49,581 nucleotides of DNA from Parasitella parasitica (lineage: Eukaryota; Mucoromycota; Mucoromycetes; Mucorales; Mucoraceae): positions 26,526 to 76,106 of the forward strand of contig MU619376.1 of the NCBI GenBank assembly GCA_025201805.1. The letters are read 5' to 3'. The position numbers and the translations under genes are program-made. The notes below the pieces were generated by a model. The model worked only from the letters and a program-made list of their open reading frames with translations, was not told the origin of the DNA and searched no databases. Positions within the stretch are counted from its first letter, which is position 1; every line of letters starts with the position of its first letter. Of the stretch, positions 32,056 to 43,355 are shown piece after piece.

Positions 32056-34417
32056 TCACTGATGCGATGGTGAATAGATCGGGCCTAATGTAGCCATCCC
32101 GTGGTGGTCGTCTCCCTTGGTCAATTTGAGTATGATCGGGTTGACAATGTCACTCAACGACTGCTGCTCGTCTAGAGAAAACGCATGCTCAATGCTATTG
32201 GCGTCGTGCTGTTGCTTCAGTGCCATGATGTTGCTAATCGAATCCTCTACAAGACACTATACGCAGAAAGATCAACAGCCTATACTCGTGCTATCGTAAA
32301 TACCCATTACCTTGGTGCTCCAGAAAAACTGCACAAATCTTGGGACATGTACGGCTTTGTCAGATTCATCAGGCAAAATGTGGACTGAGGCCTCGCGCCA
32401 CAGATCAAAGACACCTTCATTGCGATAGCCAACACTCCAGAGATGCAGCCTCTCGTCTAAAGCCAAAAGAAAAAGCTGTTATCATTGAAAATATCCTTTG
32501 CAAAGCGACATGATGGCGTACCTGCTGCGTGAATAAAGTAAGTCTTGATCTTCATAAATGTGTCAACAGAACCGAACCGATAGTCGTCTGCGATGCACTT
32601 GATCATTGAGAGCAGCCCATACACCCCTTTGTGATGATCGAAATTGGGTTTCGTCTTGTCTAGATTGGTAAAGGATCCGGAGGTTTCGAGTACTAGTATC
32701 TCTTGTTGCTTCAGGCCCGACGATGGCACTACCAGTCAAAATGTATGCAACTTACATCTCCTCCAAAATGTTTCGAAGAAACTCAAAGCTTACGTCCTTT
32801 TGCTCAAACAACATCATTGATATGCTGTTGACAACTCTTTCACGACCAGCCTCGTCTTGCTAAAAAAATAAATAAAATAAATTCTTTGCTACAACGTGAA
32901 TCAAAGCGTATGTACTTACAGCAGCCGTAAAAGCCATGATGTATTCCTTGAAAGTTTCTGGCATTGGATAGGGGCATTTTTGTCTTCATCTGCATGTGCG
33001 TTGCATACAGGCTTTCATCCAAATCAGGCTTTCCCAAGACGCCCTTACCAGTACGAACAATGCCATTAGCTATCAAGCTATTATAAATCAGAAATAAGAA
33101 AACATTAGCTTCTATGGCAGTGACTTTGAAAAGCCCTGATTTACCTAAAGGGATCAAAGTCATTGATGTTGCTGTTGGCATAGGCAACCCAGTCTTTCCA
33201 TACGCTAGCTGGCGATACCTAACAGGCTAGTTGAGTGCTCTTATGAAAAGGATAGCCACTCATATCATTACCTGGTTGTGGGTTGCATCCTCTTTTTGCG
33301 CTGGCAGTACTGAGGAAGGCTTGAGCATGAGTGAGAGATTAGTTTTTGTATCACTATCAAGGGCAAGCAAGCGAACTTACCTCAGCAGGGGCACCACGGA
33401 CATTAATGGAGCCGTGATTGGTCGAGTTGTTGAGATTGACCATGTTGCCGTAATTGACGATAGTTTCTGCGTTGTTCAGCTTGCGTTTTTTGCAAGCTTT
33501 TCTTGCTTGATTTGCCTTTAGCAGGGCAGGCGTTGGCTACGATAATGTCAATATCTTTCAAAATCAAATATCATGTATAATCTGTACCTTTTTTGCCGCT
33601 ATCAAGTCCTGTACATAATCCTTAATTCGTGTAGGAATGCCTTCGAGCCTTGAGATCCAGTTCAAATCGTTGGCGTAGTCATTTAATATTTTGCTAATTT
33701 TCTTCTGCTTCTTGACTGTTGTTGACGCTTCAAAATAGGTCTCTGCATCCCATTCAACGGCGGGTTTGGTGTTAAAGAAGCCTCTTGAACCCTCACCAAC
33801 AATGGGAACCTTGAACTGTTTCTCCTCTTCTGTGAGTTAAATCATGGTAGGTATGTCAATGCCAATATCAGTGGCATTAAAACCAAGGCACGATCTGTTG
33901 TCTTGCCAATCCACTCTTGGAGCTCTATTGTATCTTTTCATCTATCTGTATCATCCACTTCAAATAATCCAAATGCTTGCTCATATACACGATTCGTGGG
34001 AAGAGACACGATTTTGCAGAGGTTAGTATTTTAATAGTAATACGGATTCCCTTTACCGATGATATTCTCCAGGTTAAGGCTCACTCGCTTTTGGTAACAA
34101 GATTCTCAATAGTTGAGGCAAAAGGTCGCCGGTTTCAAGAATACGCTCCTTCGACCCACTCATGGCTTTAATTCAAAGACTATCGCCAATGGTAATGGCA
34201 ATACAATACAGGAAGTATCTATATTTCGCTGCTTCACTTTTAAGGGCAAACACGATTTACACACAGGCTTATCGCCTCTGCGACCGGCTTCTATCATGCT
34301 GAAGGGCTTTGTAAGGCATGGTGGGAGCTTTTTATCGTGAACAGTCTCCGTAGACTTGGAAGCTACTCTTGCTTTGACACAACTAAATGCAAAAAGAGTT
34401 GACTCGTTTGCTTGCAA
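32056..34417 (-). pseudogene. multi-exon pseudogene of a dispersed fungal family of unknown function
   Basis: On -, a spliced gene can be followed from about 34417 to the TGA at 32056. Recognisable exons contain EEKQFKVPIVGEGSRGFFNT (with KPAVEW next), NWISRLEGIPTRIKDYVQ, NYGNMVNLNNSTNHGSINV, SPASVWKDWVAYANSNIND, KGVLGKPDLDESLYATHMQM, YIMAFTAAQDEAGRERVVNS, KCIADDYRFGSVDTFMKIKT, RLHLWSVGYRNEGVFDLWRE and a clean last exon 32256-32056. Joins at 32310/32257 and 32521/32457 keep frame. Stops and shifts in the first 700 bp and an extra A near 32977 break the frame. I associate these motifs with a large repeated family of Mucorales hypothetical proteins, but cannot name a function. Confidence 0.65.
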
Positions 34418-34768
34418 ACAAGGTGTCTATTGAGATTTGGTTTGTCTCATTAGCATTCATGTCTAGATTTTACATCCATGATAAAGAATACTTTTACTAA
34501 TCTACTTAAGGGTGGACAGCAAATGTTCACTATGCAAGGGACTCTCTAAAGGCCAGGATATTACGGTTCAAGGCCATCCATGGTACTAAATGCGTCTCGA
34601 TAAGGTTGTCACTGGAGGTCAAGGCTCTTGTACAAAGGAATTTGAGGATTGTCTAAATAACTTGATCAACCCGATTAATCATTCTAATCAACTTGAATAC
34701 CTTTTACAAATAATTTGATTATCCTTTGCAAATAACCCCAATTTTTATTTTAAACAACTCGAAATAAC

Positions 34769-35050
34769 TTGTGTGTTCATTCCAAAACTGTGATGATGGT
34801 TTATGATTACAATTGCTCAACTTTCAAAATGGATCTCATTGCACCAGCCACATACAGAATGATCAAGCTAAAATCATTCTTTATCCCTCGAAGCCTCTAT
34901 GATCTCTCTACTCTGCACACTGCCACAGCCTCCTTGAAGCAAGTCAATCTTTAGGTCAAGAAACAAGTCGCCTTGATGAATGATGCCACCAGAAACCGTA
35001 TCAGTGACTCCCTAGAGTGGTTGCGTTTACCTGTGATCATGAAATCATAA
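34769..35050 (+). pseudogene. C-terminal gene fragment with one in-frame TAG
   Basis: Frame with MMVYDYNCSTFKMDLIAPAT then IPRSLYDLSTLHTATASL reaches a TAG at 34952-34954 and continues in the same frame as VKKQVALMNDATRNRISDSL to a TAA at 35048. The well-composed sequence on both sides suggests a former exon with a recent nonsense change. It stands alone, without recognisable upstream exons, and may be a fragment of another repeated fungal gene. Confidence 0.45.
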
Positions 35051-36240
35051 ATAAGCCATTGCTTCTTTTTACACCAACATCCATACCCTCCACATGTAAG
35101 CATCATTCTCTTACGACATTTCTCACATCACATATATGTGGTCGCTATTGCTCAAAGTGAGCATTGCTTGTCTTTTTTCTTTTTTCTTTTAGCTCTCTTT
35201 ATACCGTGTTCTATTTCACATATATGTTAACCCCATAGTACAATACAACATATTTCTTTTAATAAATTATTAGTCTAGTGAATTATTGCTAATACAGTCC
35301 ACAAAAGAGCTCTATCTTTTTCTTGATGAGAGCGGCAGTGTTCACAGTCAAAGGATTGAATGGATGCAGCAGTCCAACGAGCGTGGCAGATACGGTCGCA
35401 TAGTTGGAGATTCGAAGGTGGCAACAAAAGAGATGATGTTACGTGTCCATGAAGCCAAAGAGCGTCCGGTGGCAAGATCAAGACCACAAAAGGCTCCTTT
35501 TTTTTTTGCCTGAATGGCAATGCCAAACGCCTTGGAAGCGGCATGTCGTAATCAAGTCTCGTTAGCTGGTCTCGCCAGCATTTTCTTTGACTTTCTGCTG
35601 TATGCTTTTGTTGCTGCTACGACACAAATATGTGGTAGTGTCCCTTGTTTTGACGAGCATCCAAAGCGCACCAAGCTAGATACATTCAACAGTTAGCCCT
35701 CTCGTTTTTGTATCAAAAACAGAAATGCACTCAAGGATGGATAATGTATAAAAAAGCTACTCATTGTCAGCATCACAATGCTGATCGACGTAAATCGTGT
35801 CGGTAGAAGCTGAATCTACACTTGAAAACGCTTTTCTTTCCAAATCATTCGACCAAAAATAAAAATAATAAACTAGCTGCTAGCATACGAGCCCGAAAAT
35901 TTGTCGACTGGGTCTTCTTCTTTTCAGGCAAGGTTCTTAACATGCATCTTTAGGACATTATTAAAATTACATAAACCTTAGTTGTTGGTCACAACTACAT
36001 TAATCGATTGACTGGTATCGTGTTATTTGGCGGATGAGTGAAAAGAAGAATGTCTCTCGCTCACTCTGAGGACATAGCCTTCCCTTAATATTAGAAAACA
36101 CTTATCGTCCAGCAGATGAACAGAATTGATTTATTTTGTAAGATTTAACATTGCATTATTTGGGTAAGCCCGCTTAAATTATCACCGTAGTGAAACGAAG
36201 GTCAACATAGTTTTGGAGGGGGGGGGGGCGGATTACAGCT
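35051..36240. other. decayed sequence, no recognised gene
   Basis: About 1.2 kb with overlapping medium frames on both strands at 35275-35700 (for example + LFLDESGSVHSQRIEWMQQS) but no motif I can place. The frames start without ATG or overlap antisense, so I treat them as probable transposon debris. A run of ten G interrupts the sequence near 36220. Confidence 0.4.
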
Positions 36241-36253
36241 CGTAAAACTTTAA

Positions 36254-36720
36254 ATGTGGAGCAATACGGTCCCATCGTTAGATAGCAGCCCAATTTTAGA
36301 ACAACATTCTGGTGGTGATGATGTGGCATTATCAAACATTTTTTCCTCAAATTTCACTTCTCTACTCCAACTCGTAGATCATGGTTGTATTACTAGCTCC
36401 TATGGCGTCTGTGGCCCTTTGACCACGTTTTCCGAGTCAATGGGTGTGCAGTGTTCTTCCGTTCATCGGCGATGCGTAATGTGGCGTGTTGCTCAGGCTT
36501 GGAACAACTACAATGTTTCGTATTGCTTGAAATGCTTTCTGAATTATTTTAGCTATTACTCACAGTGTTTCTCATTTTAGAATCTTCCTGATCAAATCAC
36601 GCCTTGGGATGTACTGCGTAGTTTCCAACCGTACTTGAAGGTGAAGAACGAGAGCCTACAGTATGTTCGAAACGTTTTATCAAGATTGCAGTTTAAGATA
36701 AACAATATGTATTAGACTAA
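36254..36720 (+). pseudogene. possible two-exon gene fragment, unknown family
   Basis: The first frame (ATG 36254) reads WSNTVPSLDSSP..HSGGDDVALSNIFSSNF and CVMWRVAQAWNNYN. Removing a GTTTCG..TTTTAG segment (about 36516-36580) joins it to NLPDQITPWDVLRSFQPYLK..KNESLQYVRN before a stop. Composition and splice fit suggest a former protein-coding or transposon exon, but no homolog is recognised and both ends are open. Confidence 0.35.
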
Positions 36721-37200
36721 TAGAAGGCTCTGGGATGCAGTGGAATTTTGAATGTGCACGGAGCTCAAGATGCTGGTTATCGCATGTACCAACGAAACAA
36801 TTCCAGCTATAACGACCATATTCTCAGCACACAACTAGTATATATATATGGCTTTTTATTTTATATTCAATGTATACCTTTTGATAATAGCTCTTTTTAT
36901 TTCTTTCATATACCTCAATTCTTTTAAAATCAATTTAATAAATAGGATAATACATCCGTTGGCACAATAGCATCATACAGTTCAGGGCCATTTGTGTGCT
37001 TTCATTTATTGGGGTAGTACCTGACATGTTTGTTTGAAATAATGACAATTTAATACAAATTTTCTTACTTTATATATATCTCAGATCAACTTATGGCTAA
37101 AACAGGAGCAATTTATGCGATTCACCAATCATTTGATCATTTATATGCCAAAAACGATATACTTTATTTTATATATACTTCAGAGAGTTTTCAAACAGTC
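36721..37200. other. AT-rich intergenic sequence
   Basis: Strongly AT-rich, with several TATATATA clusters (36840, 37070, 37170) and no gene-like frame. Confidence 0.5.
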
Positions 37201-37390
37201 AAACCGACAACATAAAGCTTCCATTGCTTCTTCATAATCAAAGGGGATTTTCCCAATCAATTCGGGCAGTTCTGTATTCTTAGCTAATTTTACATATCTA
37301 TATCCTGTGGAGATATTCACTTGACAGGCAATGCTAGATTCTTTTACGGTCTTTCTACCAATAAAGTAACTGTGTAAAAGTTTTAATATC
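37200..37390 (-). pseudogene. transposase helix-turn-helix relic
   Basis: On -, KLLHSYFIGRKTVKESSIAC then QVNISTGYRYVKLAKNTELP matches the HTH segment of the transposase family found at 37858-38868 (INSSTAYGYIKQVK) and 39302-39715 (INPSTGTGYIRKVR). Only this domain survives. Confidence 0.55.
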
Positions 37391-37857
37391 TGGTCTTTGC
37401 CGTAGTGTTGGTGCTATCGTGTGTATTCATGCAAGAACTCGTTTTTTGATCTGACAGTTTTGTGCGACCAAATTTGGTAATCGTTGATATTTTTGTGTTT
37501 CCGCAGTTGATATTTTTGTGTTTCTGCAGTTGGTATTTTTGTAGTTTGTTGCTTAGTGATTAATTGAGACTTTCAACTTTTTTTAGTTTGTTGCCACATT
37601 GATTACTGTAAAATTGGGTAATCAATTGAGAGTGTAGTGCTTTTGTGTTTCGGCACTAATGCAGCTACTACTCATTTTTATAGTTTGTCGCCACATTGAT
37701 AACTACACAGTTTAGTATCAAATTGGGACGTTTGTATTTTTTGAAGTTGGCACTTGTCCTAGTTTCATGGATCAAGCTACGGGCCTTTGTTCCAAAAAAG
37801 AAAGACAACAGATCAGAAATTTTTTCGTATATAAGTGAGCTGTTTTTTTTTTTTGAA

Positions 37858-38868
37858 ATGTTCAAATCAATTAAAACTTATTCTACAATCCAAACAATGA
37901 ACAGCCAAGTCTCTTCTCAAACTCTTTTCTCAAATTTACCTGCTCAAAACATCAGTTCTAGTGAATTTTCTAAATTTACGGGAATGGGCCGTTTCGTTCA
38001 GGAAGCCGCTAATGGTCACTTTGATATGTACAACAATTCTTCAGAATTGATAAATCTTCTGGGCCAAACTACTGCTGCTGCCACTGCCACTGAAAAGCCT
38101 GCCTCTGAAAAGCCTGCTACTCAGGAGAATCAGCCGACACCTGTCGTAGAATTTGGCATTCAAGTCTTGTTTCCTTCCTCGACCAAAAAACGGGTTTACA
38201 CAAGAGAGCAAGTTAAGGAGCTACTTTTTTTGGTTTTCGAGTCAAAGATGACAGCAAGTAAAGCTAGCGCCTTCTGCGGTATTAACTCCAGCACTGCCTA
38301 TGGATACATCAAGCAGGTTAAAGACCAAATGGCGACGAACAAGACGTTTGTGGAATTTTATGCGCCAGCAAAAGCAAAAACGGCAGCAACCCCCGCAGCA
38401 GCTACAACAACAGCAAAGACTGGCAACAGAAAATTGTTCGATATTCACTTCCAGTTCCTAGCACAGCTTTCCCAGAATGATGAATTCGCAACCTTGGTCT
38501 CAGCAAGACGAGAACTGATCGAAAAATTCCCAGGATTGCAAGTCTCAACCTCTTGCATCCATTCAAACCTTCGTCAAAATTGTGCTTTGGTGGTAAAGGC
38601 TTCTTTCGATCCTAGCTCCGTAGTGAAGCTGGCCAGCTCTATGATGTTCGAAGAAGAGGTGCTGGTTGGAATGACATTTTTCACAATGTACTTGCATAGC
38701 GCTTTTGGCTGGCCAAAAGGCTCCGTAAATGTTGGTGAGCCTGCTTCTGCTCGTCTGAGTGGAATTCGAGTTCCTGTGCTGGCGGCAATAACCTCTACAG
38801 GTGTCCAAAGGTTGTCCGTGGTGTCTCCTGTTGCTGTTGCCAAGGAAGGGGCAACCGATAGAAAGTAG
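37858..38868 (+). CDS. transposase-derived ORF without catalytic triad (relic or domesticated)
   Basis: Intact 336-codon frame from ATG 37858 (alternative ATG 37897), preceded by TATATAAG at about 37828, a plausible TATA box. Residues 1-90 are Ser/Thr/Asn-rich without similarity. The rest follows the local Tc1/mariner-like family: KRVYTREQVKELLFLVFESK then SKASAFCGINSSTAYGYIKQ (helix-turn-helix), an Ala-rich linker, FLAQLSQNDEFATLVSARRE, SCIHSNLRQNCALVV and a DDE-fold start (FGWPKGSVNVGEP, VPVLAAITSTGV). Where relatives carry the first Asp (LDEAGFN) this one reads TFFTMYLHSAFGW, so it cannot cut DNA. The frame ends before the second and third catalytic motifs; remnants of the end appear at 38939-39145. 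An open frame of this length with a lost active site could be domestication or early decay. Confidence 0.5.
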   Translation: MFKSIKTYSTIQTMNSQVSSQTLFSNLPAQNISSSEFSKFTGMGRFVQEAANGHFDMYNNSSELINLLGQTTAAATATEKPASEKPATQENQPTPVVEFGIQVLFPSSTKKRVYTREQVKELLFLVFESKMTASKASAFCGINSSTAYGYIKQVKDQMATNKTFVEFYAPAKAKTAATPAAATTTAKTGNRKLFDIHFQFLAQLSQNDEFATLVSARRELIEKFPGLQVSTSCIHSNLRQNCALVVKASFDPSSVVKLASSMMFEEEVLVGMTFFTMYLHSAFGWPKGSVNVGEPASARLSGIRVPVLAAITSTGVQRLSVVSPVAVAKEGATDRK

Positions 38869-38938
38869 CATTATAAGCATTTTAGACCATTCCTAAAAAA
38901 AAGTAACTGCCGGTTTTGGAGAAGGAGTTGACCATACC

Positions 38939-39145
38939 TTGATGATTGAAGAAAAATGGCCGGTAAGCAACAAGAGTACAAGATTTGGTGCAGTCAAAGG
39001 GCTACAAATGTGTTTACCGGCCCACAACATTTCTCGGTTCGTTTTTCACCAGCTGCAGATGGAGATGACAAGGCATCAGCTGACAGAGGATGATCCCCTT
39101 CTACCAAGGATTGCAGAAGCAGCCAAGAAAATCAAGTGGACTTGA
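38939..39145 (+). pseudogene. C-terminal transposase remnant
   Basis: Short frame after the previous ORF. FVFHQLQMEMTRHQLTEDDP followed by LLPRIAEAAKKI corresponds to the end of the Tc1/mariner-like proteins (FWSKVKYHVKRS..TLTPRIKEAGKTV at 29500). It is probably the tail of the same element as 37858-38868, separated by frameshifts and deletion of the region containing the remaining catalytic residues. Confidence 0.6.
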
Positions 39146-39183
39146 TTTTGCTTCTCCATCTTTTTTTTTTTTTTTTTTTTTTT

Positions 39184-39193
39184 NNNNNNNNNN
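39184..39193. other. assembly gap (10 N) after a poly-T run
   Basis: Ten N follow twenty-three T (39161-39183), the same configuration as the gap at 26332-26341. Confidence 0.98.
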
Positions 39194-39301
39194 TATGCAT
39201 TTTGATGTCAGAGCTTAGATTATGCGATAGTGAAGTATTCAAGCATTACTGAAGAATTAAAACATTACAGGTATACAATTCAAAATGTTCAGTTTATTTT
39301 A

Positions 39302-39715
39302 TTATTCATAACTTCGATGAGAAAAAATGCGTCTGCGGTACCACCTACTGCACTTGTGCTCGGAATTCATGTTGATGGTTACATTGTCATTTCTTTTTTT
39401 CATGGCTTTTCTCACCTTCCTGATGTATCCTGTACCTGTACTTGGATTGATTCTACAGATAACGCTAGCCCAGTTTGCAGGAACTTTCTTGATTAGACAT
39501 AAATACAACAGTTTTCTGGTTTGCTGGACGTGATATTTTCTGTAACAATTGCCATTGCCATAGATGATTTTTAAAGAGTTTTGAATGGTGATGGCTTCAC
39601 CAGTGTTGATGCAGAAACATTTGAAAGACATGTGAATTGTGTCAAGAAAAAAATGAATTGCTTGCTTCATGTTTTGAGAGATAGTAGTTATTGAAGTAAA
39701 ATCATATATAGTCAA
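39302..39715 (-). pseudogene. transposase N-terminal relic (helix-turn-helix)
   Basis: On -, a 137-codon frame contains KYHVQQTRKLLYLCLIKKVP then ASVICRINPSTGTGYIRKVR, the HTH of the local Tc1/mariner-like family. It has no catalytic domain; the sequence to its 3' side (below 39300) is cut by the assembly gap region. It lies in opposite orientation to the 37858-39145 element, only 150 bp away. Confidence 0.55.
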
Positions 39716-40044
39716 CCTCTATTTATATTTCGATCTGTCAAACGCTTTTTTAAAAATATCTTTTCAAGAAAGCGAATTCATGTCAAAAACAGAAATCGAA
39801 GATGTGCAAATCCACATATAAAAATAAGGCGTTGTTAAAAATCTTCCTGTGAGAGATACCATCGAAATGAAATCATGGTATCCATTTCAAGAGAAATCAT
39901 TGCAAAGACTTGGTCGAACAACTATTATTTATTAACTTAAATAAAAAAAAAATCAATATATCTATCGTATTTAGCATATAATATAGCTGTTGTGCAAGTA
40001 GGATCAAGTATATACATGGAAGGAGGGAGGGGTATTTCTAACTT

Positions 40045-41942
40045 TTAAAGTTTTTTGAGCGCATCAGACTTGACAAGAGCTGTCTCTTCAACAACAGTGT
40101 TTGTATCCTCTTCATCTGTGCTGGTGTCTGTATTAGTGGCGTTTATGGTCTTGGTATCGTCGTTGGTAGTCGTAGTAGTAGGTGCGGATTTATGATTTTT
40201 GGCATGATTGTGTTCCACAGCTTGTTCGCGGTCTCTTGCAACAGTCGCCAAAAATGCAGGCACGGCGTCCAACAAATAAGTGTAATCTACAGATTTCTTT
40301 TTGTCTTCATCTACATCGAAATCCTCATGGTCCATCATGTTCATTATAAAGAAATTTTGAAGCTCTGCAGGAGTAACTTGCAAATCAGGTATCATATCAG
40401 TGAACTTTTGAGCAAGATCGTTGAGTTCTTGGGAGTAAATCGTCTTGGACTTCTTCTTTTCAGCATCATCTGCATCTGCGTCGTTTTCATCAATAGGCTC
40501 GATGTCATCCTCGCCCATAAAACGCCAGAACATCTTGTTGATTTGAGTCTTATCTGCATAGCCCAACTCCATCTTCATATCAATACGGCCGGGTCTTAGT
40601 AAAGCAGGTTGAAGGCGGTTGACATCATTACAAGTCATAAAGACCATGGAGCCTTCTTGAGCCACAACACCATCTAAAGCATTCAATAACCCGCTCATGG
40701 AGATTTTGGCATTGCTTGTATCGTTGTCAGAGTTGGGATCCTTGATGACACAGTGATCGATATCCTCCATGACCAAAATGCTGTTGCGAGGCACCTCTTG
40801 CAAAAGGACGTTGAAATTCTCATCATCCATGTTGCCAGAAAGACTTATAATAGCAACATTCATATTGACTTTACTAGCGACAGATTGCACAAGAGAAGTC
40901 TTGCCAGTACCAGGAGGGCCATAGAGTAGATAACCTCGACGGTAAGGAATACCTCGGATTGAATACCAATGTTCACGGCGACGGAATGTTTGGATATCTT
41001 TCAGAATGTGTTCCTTTTGGCCTTCTTTCAAAATGACGGATTCAAATGATCGAAGTTCCTTGGATCCAACTGTTCTCCATTCAAATCCTTCATAACGAGT
41101 AGGAACGCATTTGTAGATGGTCAACTTTCCGTATTCCTTCTCAAAGTGTGTATCAATCCATTCTTGTATAAATCCCTTTAAAAGGCTCATATCTTGGCCT
41201 CTCATGGTGATTTGGATGCAGGGATTGCTGTTCATCATTCCAAGTAGGTCTTTGATGTTGTTGCTATAGTAGTTTTCATTGTTATTGCCCACACCACCAT
41301 TTTTCTTCTTGGTGACCCAAAGAGTGTGATTCTTGTAGGTGATTTTGTGCTCAATTTCATCCACTATTCGTAAACGCATTAATTGCTGCTCAGCTCAATA
41401 TTCTCAAAAAAAACAACTTACAAGGATAGAGATGAAGTTTAGGAGGAGGACTAGGTCTTTGCATGTCACTATCATCAGAATCGTCGTGGATACATCTGCC
41501 TTCAACATCGCGCAGGTCACGAATGTGTGCAGTTTTTGTCGCAACAAATTGCTGAATGGCATCATATCCAGTTTCGTTTTTACCAATTTGGATAGAGACA
41601 TACATTCTTTCTTTTATATAGTTGACAAGGTAATAGAATAAACTATGAAGCTGATACCCCACAATAGCTAAACAGGTGAGACGTATTAGCATATATACTT
41701 TCTCTATAGATAAAAGACTTACGTGCAAGATATACAATGAAACCCAAAAAGACAACATCACTGCCAAAGTAGCGCTTCAATAGATTCAAAACTCGGTCGC
41801 CAAACAAAGCATTCCAGAATGCTTCATCAGAGACCTTTTCAAGCAAACATAGGATGCGATCCAACAATGAGTTTAGCCGGCCTGGTCCTATTACTGGCGA
41901 AGTAGATGCTGCTATTCCTCTAGTGAGTTGAGTAGATGGCAT
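40045..41942 (-). CDS. BCS1-type AAA ATPase
   Basis: Exons on -: 41942-41723, 41667-41422 and 41363-40045, giving 594 residues. An N-terminal hydrophobic stretch (VVFLGFIVYLAPIVGYQLHS, about 62-81) is the membrane anchor, followed by the BCS1_N domain (IPYRRGYLLYGP at its end). The AAA module has Walker A GPPGTGKTS (304-312), Walker B ILVMEDID, sensor FMTCND and the arginine-finger region LLRPGRIDMKMELGY. The C-terminal 60 residues are Asp/Thr-rich and disordered. True Bcs1 inserts the Rieske protein into respiratory complex III; fungi have several additional BCS1-like paralogs of unknown role. The acidic insertions (DENDADADDAEKKK) and long tail suggest a paralog rather than canonical Bcs1. 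Confidence 0.88.
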
Positions 41943-42652
41943 ACTAATTTACAAGATGCGGTCAAAGAGCGTAGTCGTATAAATATAAAGTAAAGAAAGT
42001 AAGATTCCAATTTTTTTCTCCTCTTATATGTTAAAGAAACGGCGCAGTAACAAGTATATGTTTAGCGCATTAATACTAAACTGCTGCTTACTGCTGCTGC
42101 GAGATTTGAAGTCTAATTTTAGCATCGTACCTTTCCTTTTTGTCAGTTGTTGCCATCAGTATATGTAGCGTCCGGAATTACTTTTTTAGAATAACATTTG
42201 CTGAACTGATTTTCGCAGGCTCAAGTTCCAAGTAACTTAATAGGTTTGGAGCAGATTTTGGCTCAAGCAGACGACGCAGTAAACAGGTATGATACAATCA
42301 GACAGCTTCCTATTTTACAGAGGCACTCCCACCCAAGATTTTGTTTGTGTCCCAAAAGTGATCAAGTTGCAAGCCACAAAATCAGGGACATGAGGTCGGT
42401 ATGAATCATCCTGAAAGGCTTGCCGTCAATTCAACAAGAATCTAAATGAAATTTCGTTGATAAAACTTATTCAAGACGCCATTCACTTGGTATAAATATC
42501 TGCCATAGAATTTTTTCAAGTACAAATTTAGCTTGTGGATGCATTTGTCTGACCTTTCTCATTCTTCTTGCGCGCCAATTTAATGCCAGCTTACTACAAA
42601 ACGTTTTGTTTGATTATATCTCTTTGTCCTGACTAAACCTATAGAAAGAATA

Positions 42653-43355
42653 ATGTCTACGGGGTAAAATGCTAATCAGTAAATAATAAAAATATTTTAT
42701 TGACTCTAGAGGCAGAAAACGTGATTTAGAAGATCTATCAGACGATGAAGCTCTCTTTCAAGAGCTTGAAAACGAACGAGATGATGAGGAGTCTTATATT
42801 ATTCGCGAAAGAAGAATCAAAGAAATTCAAGAAGAGTAATAGTTAAAGTTACTTTTGATAAATACCGTATATCTTAATATTGTGCGTAGAATTCAAAGGC
42901 GAAATACTAGAGCAGAAAACCAACATGGACTTTACACAGATATCACAAAAGAAAAGGAATTTATGGAAATTACTACTTCAGATAAATATGTTGTTGGTCA
43001 TTTTTACCACAAGGATTTTAGAAGGTGTAAGATCATGGACACGCACTTGGAGACCCTCGCCCAAAAGTACTATGATACCAGGTTTATAAAGATTGATGTG
43101 CAAAACGCACCATTTTTAGTAGAGAAATTGCAAATCAAAATGCTGCCATGCGTCATGGCATGGGTTGATGGATTTGCGCAAACAAAAATTGTCGGCTTTG
43201 ATGAACTTGGTAGTACCGATAGTTTCCAAACAGCTGCATTAGAATTGAAGTTACTTCACGCTAAAGTCATTAGGAAGAAGGAGAAAACCTTAGCACAAGA
43301 AAAGAGATCAATATTCCAATCTATTGATACTGATTCAGAGTTAGAAGATGATTAA
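42653..43355 (+). CDS. phosducin-like thioredoxin-fold protein (TXNDC9/Plp1 family)
   Basis: Exons 42653-42663 (MSTG), 42710-42835 and 42890-43355 give 200 residues. After a charged helical N-terminus (SDDEALFQELENERDDEE, RERRIKEIQEEIQRR), a thioredoxin fold follows: VVGHFYHKDFRRCKIMDTHL, where the classical CxxC is replaced by FRRCK, then FIKIDVQNAPFLVEKLQIKM and the cis-Pro LPCVM. The acidic end DTDSELEDD is typical. Family members bind the CCT chaperonin and modulate tubulin/actin folding, linking it to CCT7 at the start of the window. The 11-nt first exon is inferred because it gives an ATG in the right phase. A frame at 42219-42286 (QVPSNLIGLEQILAQADDA) could be an alternative upstream exon, but no ATG for it was found. 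The stop lies 30 bp from the convergent transporter stop. Confidence 0.8.

Noticed and set aside
38563-38880. Antisense ORFs opposite the transposase-derived gene
   Set aside because: Shadow frames of a coding exon; the + frame shows family similarity and these do not.
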